From assembly GCF_014645815.1 (NCBI RefSeq), contig NZ_BMML01000003.1, positions 310,001 to 374,000 on the forward strand: a stretch of 64,000 nucleotides of DNA, read 5' to 3'. A program made the position numbers and the translations under genes. The notes under the pieces were generated by a model, which searched no databases, was not told the DNA's origin, and saw only the letters and a list, made by a program, of their open reading frames with translations. Below are positions 34,104-42,498 of the stretch, piece by piece; positions within the stretch are counted from its first letter, which is position 1, and each line of letters starts with the position of its first letter. This stretch comes from Streptomyces fuscichromogenes. GTDB taxonomy: Bacteria; Actinomycetota; Actinomycetes; Streptomycetales; Streptomycetaceae.

Positions 34104-35297
34104 ATGGACACCGGAACGGCCTACGGCCTGAGACTGCGCGAGCCCAACCTGGACCTGGCACAGGTCGGTCCGGGCACACCGTACGGCGAGGTGCTGCGCC
34201 GCTACTGGCAGCCGGTCGCCCGGTCCGACGAGGCGATCACGGCACCCAAGGCCCTGCGGATACTCGGCGAGGATCTCGTGCTCTTCCGCACCCGCCGCGG
34301 AGCCGTGGGCCTGCTCCATCCCCGGTGCGCCCACCGCGGAGCCTCGCTGTACTACGGAGGCGTCGAGGAGGAGGGTATCCGCTGCTGCTACCACGGGTGG
34401 GTGTTCGACCCCCGGGGTCACTGCCTGGAGCAGCCCTGCGAGCCGGAGCTCGGCCTGCACCGGGAGCGGATCCGCCAGCCGTGGTACCCCGTCCAGGAGC
34501 GCTACGGCCTGGTGTGGGCCTATCTGGGCGACCCGGCGAGAAAACCGCTGCTGCCCCGCTACGACACCCTGGAGGAGCTGGGACCCGGCGAGCACCTCAT
34601 CGTCGACGACACGGGCGTCGGGGGAGGCGGCCCCGCGCTGCTCGACTTCAACTGGCTCCAGCACTGGGAGAACGTGCTGGACCCGTTCCACGTGCCGATC
34701 CTGCACGCCCGCTTCAGCGGCTTCCAGTTCACGCCCGAGATGGCCCTGATGCCGGAGGTCACCTTCGAGTACACCGACCGCGGCGTGCGCTCGGTGCAGA
34801 CGCGGGAGCTGAGCGACGGCCGGCGGCTGCGCCGGGTCACGGAAGTGGTGTTCCCGAACCTGCGCGTGGTGGCCAGTCCCCGGCTCTCGGCGGGCCGGAC
34901 CAACATCATCGGCTGGGTCGTGCCACTCGACGACACCAGCTTCAAGATCTTCACCCTGGCCCGCGACACGGACCCGGACTTCCTGCGCAAGCTGCGTTCC
35001 ACGCACGACGGCAGGCCGTGGGCCGAACTGAGCGAGGCGGAGCATCAGATGATGCCCGGCGACTACGAGGCGCAGAAGAGCCAGGGCTCCGTCTCGCTGC
35101 ACCACGAGGACCACCTGACGATCACGGACCAGGGGGTGGCCATGCTGCGCCGGATGATGGCCCGGCAGATCCGGGCCGTCGCCGAGGGCGGGCACCCCGC
35201 CGGTGTCGTCTTCGAGGAATCCGCGGCGACGATCCGCGTCGAGGGCGGCAACTACTTCGAGGACGGACCCGACGCGGCCGGGGACGGGAGCGCATGA
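34104..35297 (+). CDS. Rieske non-heme iron oxygenase, phthalate-4,5-dioxygenase/demethylase-like
   Basis: 397 residues. The Rieske cluster ligands are Cys75 and His77 (CAHRG) with Cys94 and His97 (CCYHGW). The catalytic Fe(II) site is in the NVLDPFHVPILH segment (D-x2-H-x4-H). Length and motifs fit the group of phthalate dioxygenases and aromatic O-demethylases, which use one-component oxygenases with a VanB-type reductase. In this island it could supply homoprotocatechuate, for example by demethylating homovanillate or by hydroxylating an arylacetate. No HpaB/HpaC monooxygenase is present to do this. The substrate is inference. Confidence 0.87.
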   Translation: MDTGTAYGLRLREPNLDLAQVGPGTPYGEVLRRYWQPVARSDEAITAPKALRILGEDLVLFRTRRGAVGLLHPRCAHRGASLYYGGVEEEGIRCCYHGWVFDPRGHCLEQPCEPELGLHRERIRQPWYPVQERYGLVWAYLGDPARKPLLPRYDTLEELGPGEHLIVDDTGVGGGGPALLDFNWLQHWENVLDPFHVPILHARFSGFQFTPEMALMPEVTFEYTDRGVRSVQTRELSDGRRLRRVTEVVFPNLRVVASPRLSAGRTNIIGWVVPLDDTSFKIFTLARDTDPDFLRKLRSTHDGRPWAELSEAEHQMMPGDYEAQKSQGSVSLHHEDHLTITDQGVAMLRRMMARQIRAVAEGGHPAGVVFEESAATIRVEGGNYFEDGPDAAGDGSA

Positions 35298-35779
35298 GCG
35301 GGTACGCGGCGCGGCTCCCGGCGGGGGACAGGCCCCTGCTGATGCTCGGCATCAGTGGCGTGATCGCGCTGGAGGATCCGGTGGTGCCGGCCCGGACCGT
35401 GCGGCTGACGGCCTGGGGGAGATGGGCGCGCGAGGTCGCGGTGCCCGAGGTCGCGGCGGACCGGGTGGCCGAACTGGCCGGCCTGTTCCAGATCGTGTGG
35501 GTGTCGGAGTGGGGCCATGTGGCGCACGAGGCGTTCCGCGAGGTGCTGCGGCTGCCGGAGGCCCCGTGGCCGTTCCTGCCGGCGCAGTTCGACAAGCTCC
35601 CGGTGATCCGTGACTACGCCGGACGGCGTCCGTGGGCCTGGGTCGACGAGCCCGTCGCGGATCTGGCGGGGCCCGTGCCGCGGTCCGACGGCGGGGTGGT
35701 CGTCCGGGTCGGCGCGGGGGCGGGGATCAGCGAGGTCGACCCGGCGGACCTGGCCCGCCGGGTGCTCGCGCTGCGGTGA
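35294..35779 (+). CDS. HAD-like small protein with a degenerate active site
   Basis: 161 residues. It resembles actinomycete HAD-domain proteins whose N-terminus reads LLxLDVDGVL and whose middle has a WATxWxHxAN block. Here the corresponding parts are LLMLGISGVIAL and WVSEWGHVAHEAF, and a later WVDEPV stands where WIDDD is usual. The nucleophile and general-acid aspartates (DxD) are therefore missing, and phosphatase activity is unlikely. ATG 35294 overlaps the Rieske stop (ATGA), so it is co-translated with the oxygenase, which suggests an accessory or binding role. The family call is mine and moderately sure. Confidence 0.6.
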   Translation: MSGYAARLPAGDRPLLMLGISGVIALEDPVVPARTVRLTAWGRWAREVAVPEVAADRVAELAGLFQIVWVSEWGHVAHEAFREVLRLPEAPWPFLPAQFDKLPVIRDYAGRRPWAWVDEPVADLAGPVPRSDGGVVVRVGAGAGISEVDPADLARRVLALR

Positions 35780-35780
35780 G

Positions 35781-36530
35781 TCAGCGGCCGAGCGTGCGGT
35801 GGCGCAGTACGGCGGCCCTGACCTCGTCCTGATCGCCGGAGCGGATCGCCTCGACGATGGCGCGGTGCATGTCGAGGCGGTCCTCGGACGCGGCCTCGAA
35901 ACCGGGGACGTCCATGGTCGCGGCCTGGCCGCCGGCCAGCTCGCTCTCGATGTAGTCCACCAGGTTCAGGTAGAAGGCCCGCAGTACCGGGTTGGGCGAG
36001 ATCTCGGCGATCCGCCGGTGGAGCCGCCAGTTGGCGTGCAGGCCCTCCGCGGGCACGTGCCAGACGTCGGCGACCTCACCCATCAGCGCGTCGAGATCCC
36101 CCAGGTCGTCCTTGCTCCGGTACCGGGCCGCGTCACTGATGACGGACTCGTCCAGCGCGTCGAGCACGGCCACGACCTGGTTGACGGTGGCGCCCTGCTC
36201 GCGCAGTTGCATGACGTTGTGCGCGAGGCGCAGCAGGGGAGAGCGCTCGGTGACGAAGAGGCCCCCACCCGGGCCGGGCCGGGCCTCGATGACGCCGCGA
36301 CCGCGCAGCACGCGCAGGGCCTCGCCCAGCGTCGCCGGGGCGATGCCGAACTGCTCGCAGAGATCCTGCTTGGTGCCGAAGCGGTAGCCGGCCGGCAGCC
36401 TTCGCTCGGCGATGGTCCGTTCGACCTGCTCGACGACCGAGTCGACGACGGAGCCCGTGCTGCGCGCACGGTCGAAGGTCACGGAGCGCCCCTCCGCCAC
36501 GGGCCGGACCGCCTTCTCTGCTGCTGCCAT
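35781..36530 (-). CDS. GntR-family (FCD/FadR subfamily) transcriptional regulator
   Basis: About 249 residues. The N-terminal GntR winged helix (VVEQVERTIAERRLPAGYRFG, then FGIAPATLGEALRVLRGRG) is followed by an all-helical FCD ligand domain with metal-site-type residues (LDALDESVISDAAR, HRRIAEIS, HRAIVEAI). FCD regulators usually repress sugar-acid, amino-acid or aromatic catabolism and respond to a pathway acid. It sits between the oxygenase genes and the decarboxylase operon and ends one base after the HAD-like gene on the opposite strand. ATG 36530 follows GAGGAG; an upstream ATG at 36581 is less likely. Three similar operator-like sites in the island are its best candidate targets. Confidence 0.87.
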   Translation of the reverse strand: MAAAEKAVRPVAEGRSVTFDRARSTGSVVDSVVEQVERTIAERRLPAGYRFGTKQDLCEQFGIAPATLGEALRVLRGRGVIEARPGPGGGLFVTERSPLLRLAHNVMQLREQGATVNQVVAVLDALDESVISDAARYRSKDDLGDLDALMGEVADVWHVPAEGLHANWRLHRRIAEISPNPVLRAFYLNLVDYIESELAGGQAATMDVPGFEAASEDRLDMHRAIVEAIRSGDQDEVRAAVLRHRTLGR

Positions 36531-36601
36531 GTCACTCCTCACCCCTGCCCGCGGCCGCCTCGGCGCCGGGCTCGCGGCCAATCCTACGAAGCTCGGGGGC
36601 C

Positions 36602-36650
36602 TTGACGTGAATCGACCTCTCGATAATATCGACTATAACGAATTGATTCG
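36602..36650. promoter_or_regulatory. Divergent promoter region with operator copy C
   Basis: On the plus strand TTGACG (36602-36607), 16 bases, then TAATAT (36624-36629) forms the promoter of the decarboxylase operon. It is overlapped by the dyads CGATAATATCG (36621-36631) and CGAATTGATTCG (36639-36650). On the minus strand the text TCGTTATAGTCGATATTATCG shares the TTATAGTnnAT core with copies A and B and is placed to control the GntR gene itself. Confidence 0.55.
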
Positions 36651-36671
36651 TTTGAGTGTGAGGAAGCTCCG

Positions 36672-38354
36672 TTGAACCCGTTGAACCCTTCGAACTCGCT
36701 GACCGGCGGCGACCTGCTGGCGGAATCCCTCGCAGCCCAGGGGGTTTCGCGGGTCTTCGGCATCCCCGGAGTGCAGCTCGACCCGGCGGCCGACGCCCTG
36801 TACAGGCGGGCCGACCGGATCGCCTTCACCTGCGCCCGCAACGAGCAGGCCACCACCTACATGGCCGACGGTTACGCCCGCAGCACCGGCGAGGTGGGCG
36901 TCGCCATGGTGGTTCCGGGCCCCGGCGTCCTCAACGCGCTGTCGGGCCTGGCCACCGCCTACTCGGCGAACTCCCCCGTCCTGCTCCTGGCCGGCCAGAT
37001 CGACTCGCAGGCCATCGGCAAGGGCCTCGGCGCCCTGCACGAGATACCCGACCAGACGGGCATCCTCCAGCGGCTGACCAAGTGGACGGGCACCGCCCGC
37101 TCGGCCGAGCAGATCCCCGCCCTGGTGGCCGAGGCCTTCCGTCAGCTGCGCGGCGGACGTCCGCGGCCCGTGGCCCTGGAGGTTCCGCCGGACGTGCTCG
37201 CCGCCACCGCGCAGGCGGTGATCCCGCAGCGCGTGGAGGGCGCCCTCGTACAGCCCGACCCCCAGCTGGTGGCCAAGGCGGGGGAACTGCTGCGGAAGGC
37301 GCGCCGCCCGCTGATCTACGTGGGCGGCGGAGCGATCGCCGCCGACGCCTCCGAGGCCCTCGTGGCCCTCGCCGAAGCGCTCGAAGCGCCGGTCCTCGTC
37401 AGCGAGAACGGCCGCGGCGCCATCGACGCCCGGCACCGTCTCGCGTTCGACGCCCTCGCCCTGCGCGCCTTCCGTCCCGACGCCGACGTCGTCCTCGCGG
37501 TCGGCACCCGGTTCGTCTCCACCTTCGGGACCCGGATCGACACCGCGGGAGCCAAGGTGATCCTGCTGAACGCCGAGGAGGCGGATCTGCACGGTCCCCG
37601 CGAGGCCGACGTGCGCCTGCACGCGGACGCCCGCCTCGGCCTGCTCGGACTCGCCGAAGAGGTCGAAGGCCCCGCCCGTACGCGACGGGACGACGAGTTC
37701 ACCGCCGTACGGCAATGGCTGGACGGACAGTTCGCCGACATCGCACCGCAGCGCGAGTACCTGGCCGCCATCCGGCAGGCGCTTCCCGACGACGGCGTCC
37801 TGGTCAGCGAGTTCACCCAGGTCGGCTACGCCGCGAGCGCCTGCTATCCCGCCTACCGGCCGCGCACCTACATCGGCCCCGGGTACCAGGGCACCCTCGG
37901 CTACGGCTTCGCCACCGCGCTGGGCGTCAAGTCCGCCGACCCGGACCGTCCGGTCGTCTCCATCAACGGCGACGGCGGCTTCTCCTGGACGCTCCAGGAA
38001 CTCTCCACCGCCCGCAAGTACGGCATCGGTCTGGTCACCGTCGTCTTCCACGACGGTTTCTACGGCAACGTCCGGCGCATCCAGAAGAACCGCTACGACG
38101 CCCGCTACTTCGCCACCGACCTGGCCAACCCCGACTATCCCGTGCTCGCGGAGGCCTTCGGCATCGCGTCCGCGCACGCCCGCACCCCCAAGGAGCTCGA
38201 AGGCGTCCTCGGCGACGCCGTGAGCGCCGGCGAGCCCGTCCTCATCGACGTGCCGGTCGGCGAGTTCCCCTCTCCCTGGCACCTCATCCACGAGGGCATC
38301 CCGCGGCCGGCTCCGCTCGCCCCCGACGCACACCTGCGCACCGAGGAGTCCTGA
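36672..38354 (+). CDS. Thiamine-diphosphate-dependent decarboxylase/synthase
   Basis: 560 residues with three-domain ThDP architecture. The N-terminal pyrimidine domain has the catalytic glutamate in ARNEQATTYMADGYAR. A central domain follows (GGGAIAADASEAL). The C-terminal pyrophosphate domain has GDGGFSWTLQEL and the metal-binding FHDGFYGN segment. This is the acetolactate synthase / benzoylformate decarboxylase / arylpyruvate decarboxylase superfamily. No AHAS small subunit is present and the next gene is an aldehyde dehydrogenase, so decarboxylation of an aromatic 2-oxo acid to an aldehyde is the best fit. TTG 36672 follows AGGAAG. The stop overlaps the next ATG. Confidence 0.85.
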   Translation: MNPLNPSNSLTGGDLLAESLAAQGVSRVFGIPGVQLDPAADALYRRADRIAFTCARNEQATTYMADGYARSTGEVGVAMVVPGPGVLNALSGLATAYSANSPVLLLAGQIDSQAIGKGLGALHEIPDQTGILQRLTKWTGTARSAEQIPALVAEAFRQLRGGRPRPVALEVPPDVLAATAQAVIPQRVEGALVQPDPQLVAKAGELLRKARRPLIYVGGGAIAADASEALVALAEALEAPVLVSENGRGAIDARHRLAFDALALRAFRPDADVVLAVGTRFVSTFGTRIDTAGAKVILLNAEEADLHGPREADVRLHADARLGLLGLAEEVEGPARTRRDDEFTAVRQWLDGQFADIAPQREYLAAIRQALPDDGVLVSEFTQVGYAASACYPAYRPRTYIGPGYQGTLGYGFATALGVKSADPDRPVVSINGDGGFSWTLQELSTARKYGIGLVTVVFHDGFYGNVRRIQKNRYDARYFATDLANPDYPVLAEAFGIASAHARTPKELEGVLGDAVSAGEPVLIDVPVGEFPSPWHLIHEGIPRPAPLAPDAHLRTEES

Positions 38355-39799
38355 TGCACGACCTGGTACGGCACTACATCGACGGAGTCTGGGACGAACC
38401 AGGAGCGGATCCGGGCGTCATCGACGTCGTCGATCCCGCCACGCTGAAGCCGATCGGCGCCACGGTCGCCGGCACGTCCACCGACGTGGACCGTGCGGTC
38501 CGGGCCGCCCGCAGAGCCTTCCCCGGGTGGTCGGCGCTGCCGGCGACCCGGCGGATCGAAGCCGTCCGGCGTCTGGCCGAGGCACTCGACGCGCACCGTG
38601 ACCGCCTGGCCGTCACCCTCACCTCCGAAATGGGCTCACCGCTGGCCTTCTCGCGACAGGCCCAGGTGGGGGTCGCCATCGCCGACCTCGAAGCCCTGAT
38701 CGAGGCGGCGGAGAACCTCGCGGGACCGACCCCTGTCTCCGACTCCCTGGTCGTCACCGAGCCCGTCGGCGTCGTCGCCGCGATCACCCCGTGGAACTTC
38801 CCGCTCCACCAGATCGTCCTCAAGGCCGGTGCCGCCCTGCTGGCCGGCTGCACCGTCGTGCTCAAGCCCAGCGAGGTGGCCCCTCTCAACGCGGCCGTGC
38901 TCACCGAACTCATCCACGGACTGGGGCTGCCGGACGGCACCTTCAACGTCGTCTTCGGGGACGGGAGCGCCGTGGGGGAGCCGCTCTGCGCGCACCCGGA
39001 CGTCGACATGGTCACCTTCACCGGCTCCCGGGCGGTCGGCGAGCGGGTCGCCAGGACGGCGGCGTCCACCATCAAGAAGGTGGCCCTCGAACTCGGGGGC
39101 AAGTCCGCGGCGATCGCCCTGGACGACGCCGACACCGCGAGCACCGCCGCCCAGGTGGTCCGCTCGTGCTTCGCCAACACCGGCCAGACCTGCGCCGCGC
39201 TGACGCGTCTGCTGGTGCCCCGCGAGAGCCTCGACGACTGGTACGAGGCCGTGGTCACCGAGGCCGCGGACTGGTGGCCCGGTGATCCGTTTCTCGCCGG
39301 CACCGTGATGGGGCCGCTCGCCTCGCTCGTGCAACTGGAGCGTGTACGGCGCCACATCGACCAGGCCGTCCGCGAGGGCGCGCGGTTGCTGACGGGCGGC
39401 ACGGACATCCTGCCGAGCCTCGCGGCCGGGGCCTACATCGCCCCCACCGTGCTCGGCGCGGTCACCCCCGACATGAAGATCTTCCGCGAGGAGGTCTTCG
39501 GCCCCGTCCTCGCGATCACCGGCTACGACGACGAGGACCACGCCGTGGAACTCGCCAACGACAGCGACTACGGCCTGTCCGGCGGAGTGTGGTCGGCGGA
39601 TCCGCTGCGTGCCCTGGAGGTCGCCCGGCGGCTGCGCACCGGCACCGTCGGCATCAACGGCGCGGGACTGGACGTGGGCGCGCCCTTCGGCGGCTACAAG
39701 CAGTCCGGCATCGGGCGCGAATGCGGCGCCCAGGGGCTGGCGGAGTTCCTGGAGACGAAGACCGTCATGGGCGCGCGCGACCTTCACACGTCGCTCTGA
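38354..39799 (+). CDS. NAD(P)-dependent aldehyde dehydrogenase
   Basis: 481 residues of the ALDH superfamily: ITPWNFPLHQ, cofactor GSRAVGERVA, the general-base glutamate in ALELGGKSAA, the nucleophile cysteine in NTGQTCAALTR, and EVFGPVLAI. It oxidises an aldehyde to an acid. It is coupled to the ThDP enzyme by a TGATG overlap, so its substrate is probably the aldehyde made there, for example a phenylacetaldehyde. Succinate semialdehyde, the end product of homoprotocatechuate cleavage, is an alternative. The frame is open from 37082, but ATG 38354 with GAGGAG upstream is the clear start. Confidence 0.88.
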   Translation: MHDLVRHYIDGVWDEPGADPGVIDVVDPATLKPIGATVAGTSTDVDRAVRAARRAFPGWSALPATRRIEAVRRLAEALDAHRDRLAVTLTSEMGSPLAFSRQAQVGVAIADLEALIEAAENLAGPTPVSDSLVVTEPVGVVAAITPWNFPLHQIVLKAGAALLAGCTVVLKPSEVAPLNAAVLTELIHGLGLPDGTFNVVFGDGSAVGEPLCAHPDVDMVTFTGSRAVGERVARTAASTIKKVALELGGKSAAIALDDADTASTAAQVVRSCFANTGQTCAALTRLLVPRESLDDWYEAVVTEAADWWPGDPFLAGTVMGPLASLVQLERVRRHIDQAVREGARLLTGGTDILPSLAAGAYIAPTVLGAVTPDMKIFREEVFGPVLAITGYDDEDHAVELANDSDYGLSGGVWSADPLRALEVARRLRTGTVGINGAGLDVGAPFGGYKQSGIGRECGAQGLAEFLETKTVMGARDLHTSL

Positions 39800-39825
39800 T
39801 CGAGACCAAAGCAAAGGACGTACAC

Positions 39826-41409
39826 ATGCGGTACAGAGGTTTCACGACCATGGCCTGCGCAGGTCTGCTCCTGACCGCCTGCACGTCGCAGGCGACCTCC
39901 GGTCCGGGCGGCACCGGATATGTCACCGACGGCACGGCCACCATCGCCGTAGACGCCGATCCCGGAGCGCTCAACCCGCTGACCAACAGCACCGCCGCCG
40001 GCACCGCCATCGGCTCCCTCGCCTACGACCACCTGGTCTCCCGCACCCTCGGCGACAAGGGCTACTCCGGTGAGCTGGCCAGGTCCTGGAAGGTGACGAC
40101 GACGAAGGCGACCTTCGTCCTCCGCAAGGGAGTCACCTGCGCCGACGGCTCGACGGTCACCCCGAGCGTCGTCGCCAAGACCTTCGACTGGGTCCTGGAC
40201 ACCAGGAACGCCTCCCCATGGCTCGGGGCCTACATCCCGGCCGACGCCAAGGTCACCGCCGACGACGCGGCCGGCACCCTCACCGTCAGCTCCCCGACCC
40301 CCGGCAGCTTCCTGCTGGAGAACCTCAGCTACATGCCGATCCTGTGCGGTGCCGGAGCCGACAACCCGGCGAAGCTGACGACGAAGACCTCCGGCTCCGG
40401 CATGTACCAGCTGACCAGCGCCGACGCCGGACAGACCTACACCTTCACCGTGCGCAGGAACTACACCTGGGGCGCCGACGGAGTCACGGCCAAGGACAAG
40501 GGCGTGCCCGCCAAGGTCGTCGTCGAGGTCGTCCCCAACGAGTCCACCCGCGCCAACCTCCTGACCGCGGGCGACGTGAACCTGGCCACCGTCGGCGGCG
40601 CCGACCGCGACCGCCTCGACCGCGGCTCCTTCACCAAGGCCACCGTCAGGACCGACCCCGCGCTGCTGTTCTACAACCACGCCGTCGGCCGCGCCGGCGC
40701 CGACCCCGCCGTGCGCACCGCCCTCGCCCAGGCCCTCGACCTCAAGGCCCTGGGATCGGTCGCCACCGGCGGACGCGGCACCGAGCTGAAGAGCATCGTC
40801 ACCGGCGAACCCGCCGTCTGCTCCTACGACGCCATCACCGGCAACCTGCCCGCCGGCACCCTCAAGACCGCCGCCGCGGCCCTGGACGCGGCCGGCTGGA
40901 AGAAGGGAGGCGACGGCATCCGCAGCAAGAACGGCAAGAAGCTCGCCCTCACGGTCCTCTACCCCAGCAACCGCGGAGCCGACCTGGTCTCGGCCGTGGA
41001 ACTGCTCCAGACCCAGTGGACGAAGCTCGGCGTCAAGGTCAGGCTCACCGGCTCCGACAGCTACGCCACCACCCTCTTCACCGGCGGCGACTGGGACGTC
41101 GTCTGGGCGCCCTTCAGCACCGAGGACCCCAGCGTGTGGACGATCCTCGCCAACGGACAGGCGCCGCCCAGGGGCCGCAACTTCGCCTCCATCGACAACA
41201 AGGACTACCAGCAGCAGATCGCCAGGGCGCAGAAGGTCGCCGGCGCCGCCTCCTGCACCGACTGGAAGGCCGCCGAGGCGGCTCTCGTCAGGAACGCCGA
41301 TCTGACCCCGATCGAGGCCAACTCCAAGACCGTCTACGGGTCCCACGTCACGTTCAGGGTCGGCCAGCTGGGAGCCGTCAAGGGCTCCACCATCCGCCTG
41401 ACCAAGTAA
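39826..41409 (+). CDS. Peptide/nickel-type ABC transporter substrate-binding lipoprotein
   Basis: 527 residues. A short signal peptide ends in the lipobox LLTAC, so the protein is anchored to the outside of the membrane. The rest is a family-5 extracellular solute-binding protein (DppA/OppA type): SLAYDHLVSRTLGDKGYSGE, TFVLRKGVTCADGS, and a C-terminal KSIVTGEP to LTVLYPSNRGAD region. It captures peptides or similar solutes for the transporter encoded next. It lies 26 bases after the aldehyde dehydrogenase in the same operon. ATG 39826 follows AAAGGA. Confidence 0.88.
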   Translation: MRYRGFTTMACAGLLLTACTSQATSGPGGTGYVTDGTATIAVDADPGALNPLTNSTAAGTAIGSLAYDHLVSRTLGDKGYSGELARSWKVTTTKATFVLRKGVTCADGSTVTPSVVAKTFDWVLDTRNASPWLGAYIPADAKVTADDAAGTLTVSSPTPGSFLLENLSYMPILCGAGADNPAKLTTKTSGSGMYQLTSADAGQTYTFTVRRNYTWGADGVTAKDKGVPAKVVVEVVPNESTRANLLTAGDVNLATVGGADRDRLDRGSFTKATVRTDPALLFYNHAVGRAGADPAVRTALAQALDLKALGSVATGGRGTELKSIVTGEPAVCSYDAITGNLPAGTLKTAAAALDAAGWKKGGDGIRSKNGKKLALTVLYPSNRGADLVSAVELLQTQWTKLGVKVRLTGSDSYATTLFTGGDWDVVWAPFSTEDPSVWTILANGQAPPRGRNFASIDNKDYQQQIARAQKVAGAASCTDWKAAEAALVRNADLTPIEANSKTVYGSHVTFRVGQLGAVKGSTIRLTK

Positions 41410-41446
41410 GCGACCAGGAAACGCGCGCCCGGAAGGAGGACAGCGC

Positions 41447-42496
41447 ATGTCCGTCGTACAGCACTGGCACCGGGAGACACCCTCCCCGCAGCACGGCGCT
41501 GCGGAAACCGGCCGGCCCGAGGCCACCGGCACCTCACGGAGACGCCCGGCAGCGGTCTGGTGGCGCTTCGTGCTCCGGCGTGCGGGACGCACCCTCGGCT
41601 CGCTGTTCGTCATCGTCTCCGTCGCCTTCGTCGTCGTACGCCTGTCCGCGGGAGACCCCGTGCGGCAGGCGCTCGGCCCCACCGCCCCGCCCTCGCTCAT
41701 CGCGGAGCGCAGAGCCCAGCTCGGCCTCGACCTGCCGCTGTGGCGCCAGTACGCCGACTATCTCGGCGGGCTTCTGCACGGCGACCTCGGCACCTCGATC
41801 CTCACCGGGCAGCCGGTGACGGACGTCGTGGAGGGCCGTCTGCCGAAGTCCCTCGCACTGGCGGCCCTCGCCGTCCTCGTCACCCTGCTGATCGCCGTCC
41901 CGGTCGGACTCACCACCGCGGTCCTGACCCGGGAAGGCCGCCGCCGGGGCCTCGAACTCGGCTTCAACGGCGCGACCGGCCTGACCACAGCGGTTCCGGA
42001 GTTCCTTCTCGGCACCGGCCTCGTGATCGCCTTCGGAATCTGGTGGCCCGTCCTGCCCGTCGCCGGATCGGACAGCACGGCCTCCTACGTCCTGCCCGTC
42101 CTCGCGCTCGCCGCTCCCTCGTCGGCCGTGATCGCGCGGGTCGCCCGCGTCGAAGGGCTGAAGGTCCTCGGCCGGGACTACATGCGCACCGCCCGCTCCA
42201 AGCGCCTGCCCACCGCCACCCTCTACCTGCGCCACGCCCTGCCCAACATGCTGACCGCCGTTCTCACCCTGGCCGGCACCACGGCCGCCGGAATGGTCGC
42301 CGCGACCGCCCTCGTCGAGCAGGTCTTCAACTGGCCCGGCCTCGGATACGCCCTCATCCAGGCGATCAGCGGCCGTGACTACAACATCGTCGGAGGCATC
42401 GCCCTCGTCTACGCCACCCTGATCATCCTGATCAACCTCTTCGTCGACGTCCTGCTCGCGCTCCTCGACCGGCGCACGACCCTCCTGGAGCGCTGA
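41447..42496 (+). CDS. Dpp/Opp-type ABC transporter permease (DppB-like)
   Basis: 349 residues. A 40-residue Pro/Thr/Arg-rich N-terminal extension precedes six predicted membrane helices. The domain has the DppB-family opening (VRLSAGDPVRQAL, then RAQLGLDLPLWRQY), a DLGTSILTGQPV loop and the EAA-type ARVEGLKVLGRDYMRTARSK cytoplasmic loop that contacts the ATPase. It forms the channel with the permease half of the next protein. GGAGG precedes ATG 41447. Confidence 0.88.
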   Translation: MSVVQHWHRETPSPQHGAAETGRPEATGTSRRRPAAVWWRFVLRRAGRTLGSLFVIVSVAFVVVRLSAGDPVRQALGPTAPPSLIAERRAQLGLDLPLWRQYADYLGGLLHGDLGTSILTGQPVTDVVEGRLPKSLALAALAVLVTLLIAVPVGLTTAVLTREGRRRGLELGFNGATGLTTAVPEFLLGTGLVIAFGIWWPVLPVAGSDSTASYVLPVLALAAPSSAVIARVARVEGLKVLGRDYMRTARSKRLPTATLYLRHALPNMLTAVLTLAGTTAAGMVAATALVEQVFNWPGLGYALIQAISGRDYNIVGGIALVYATLIILINLFVDVLLALLDRRTTLLER

Positions 42497-42498
42497 TC

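Noticed and set aside
36672..38354. Acetolactate synthase large subunit for branched-chain amino acid synthesis
   Set aside because: No small regulatory subunit or ilv genes are present. It is coupled to an aldehyde dehydrogenase in a degradation operon.
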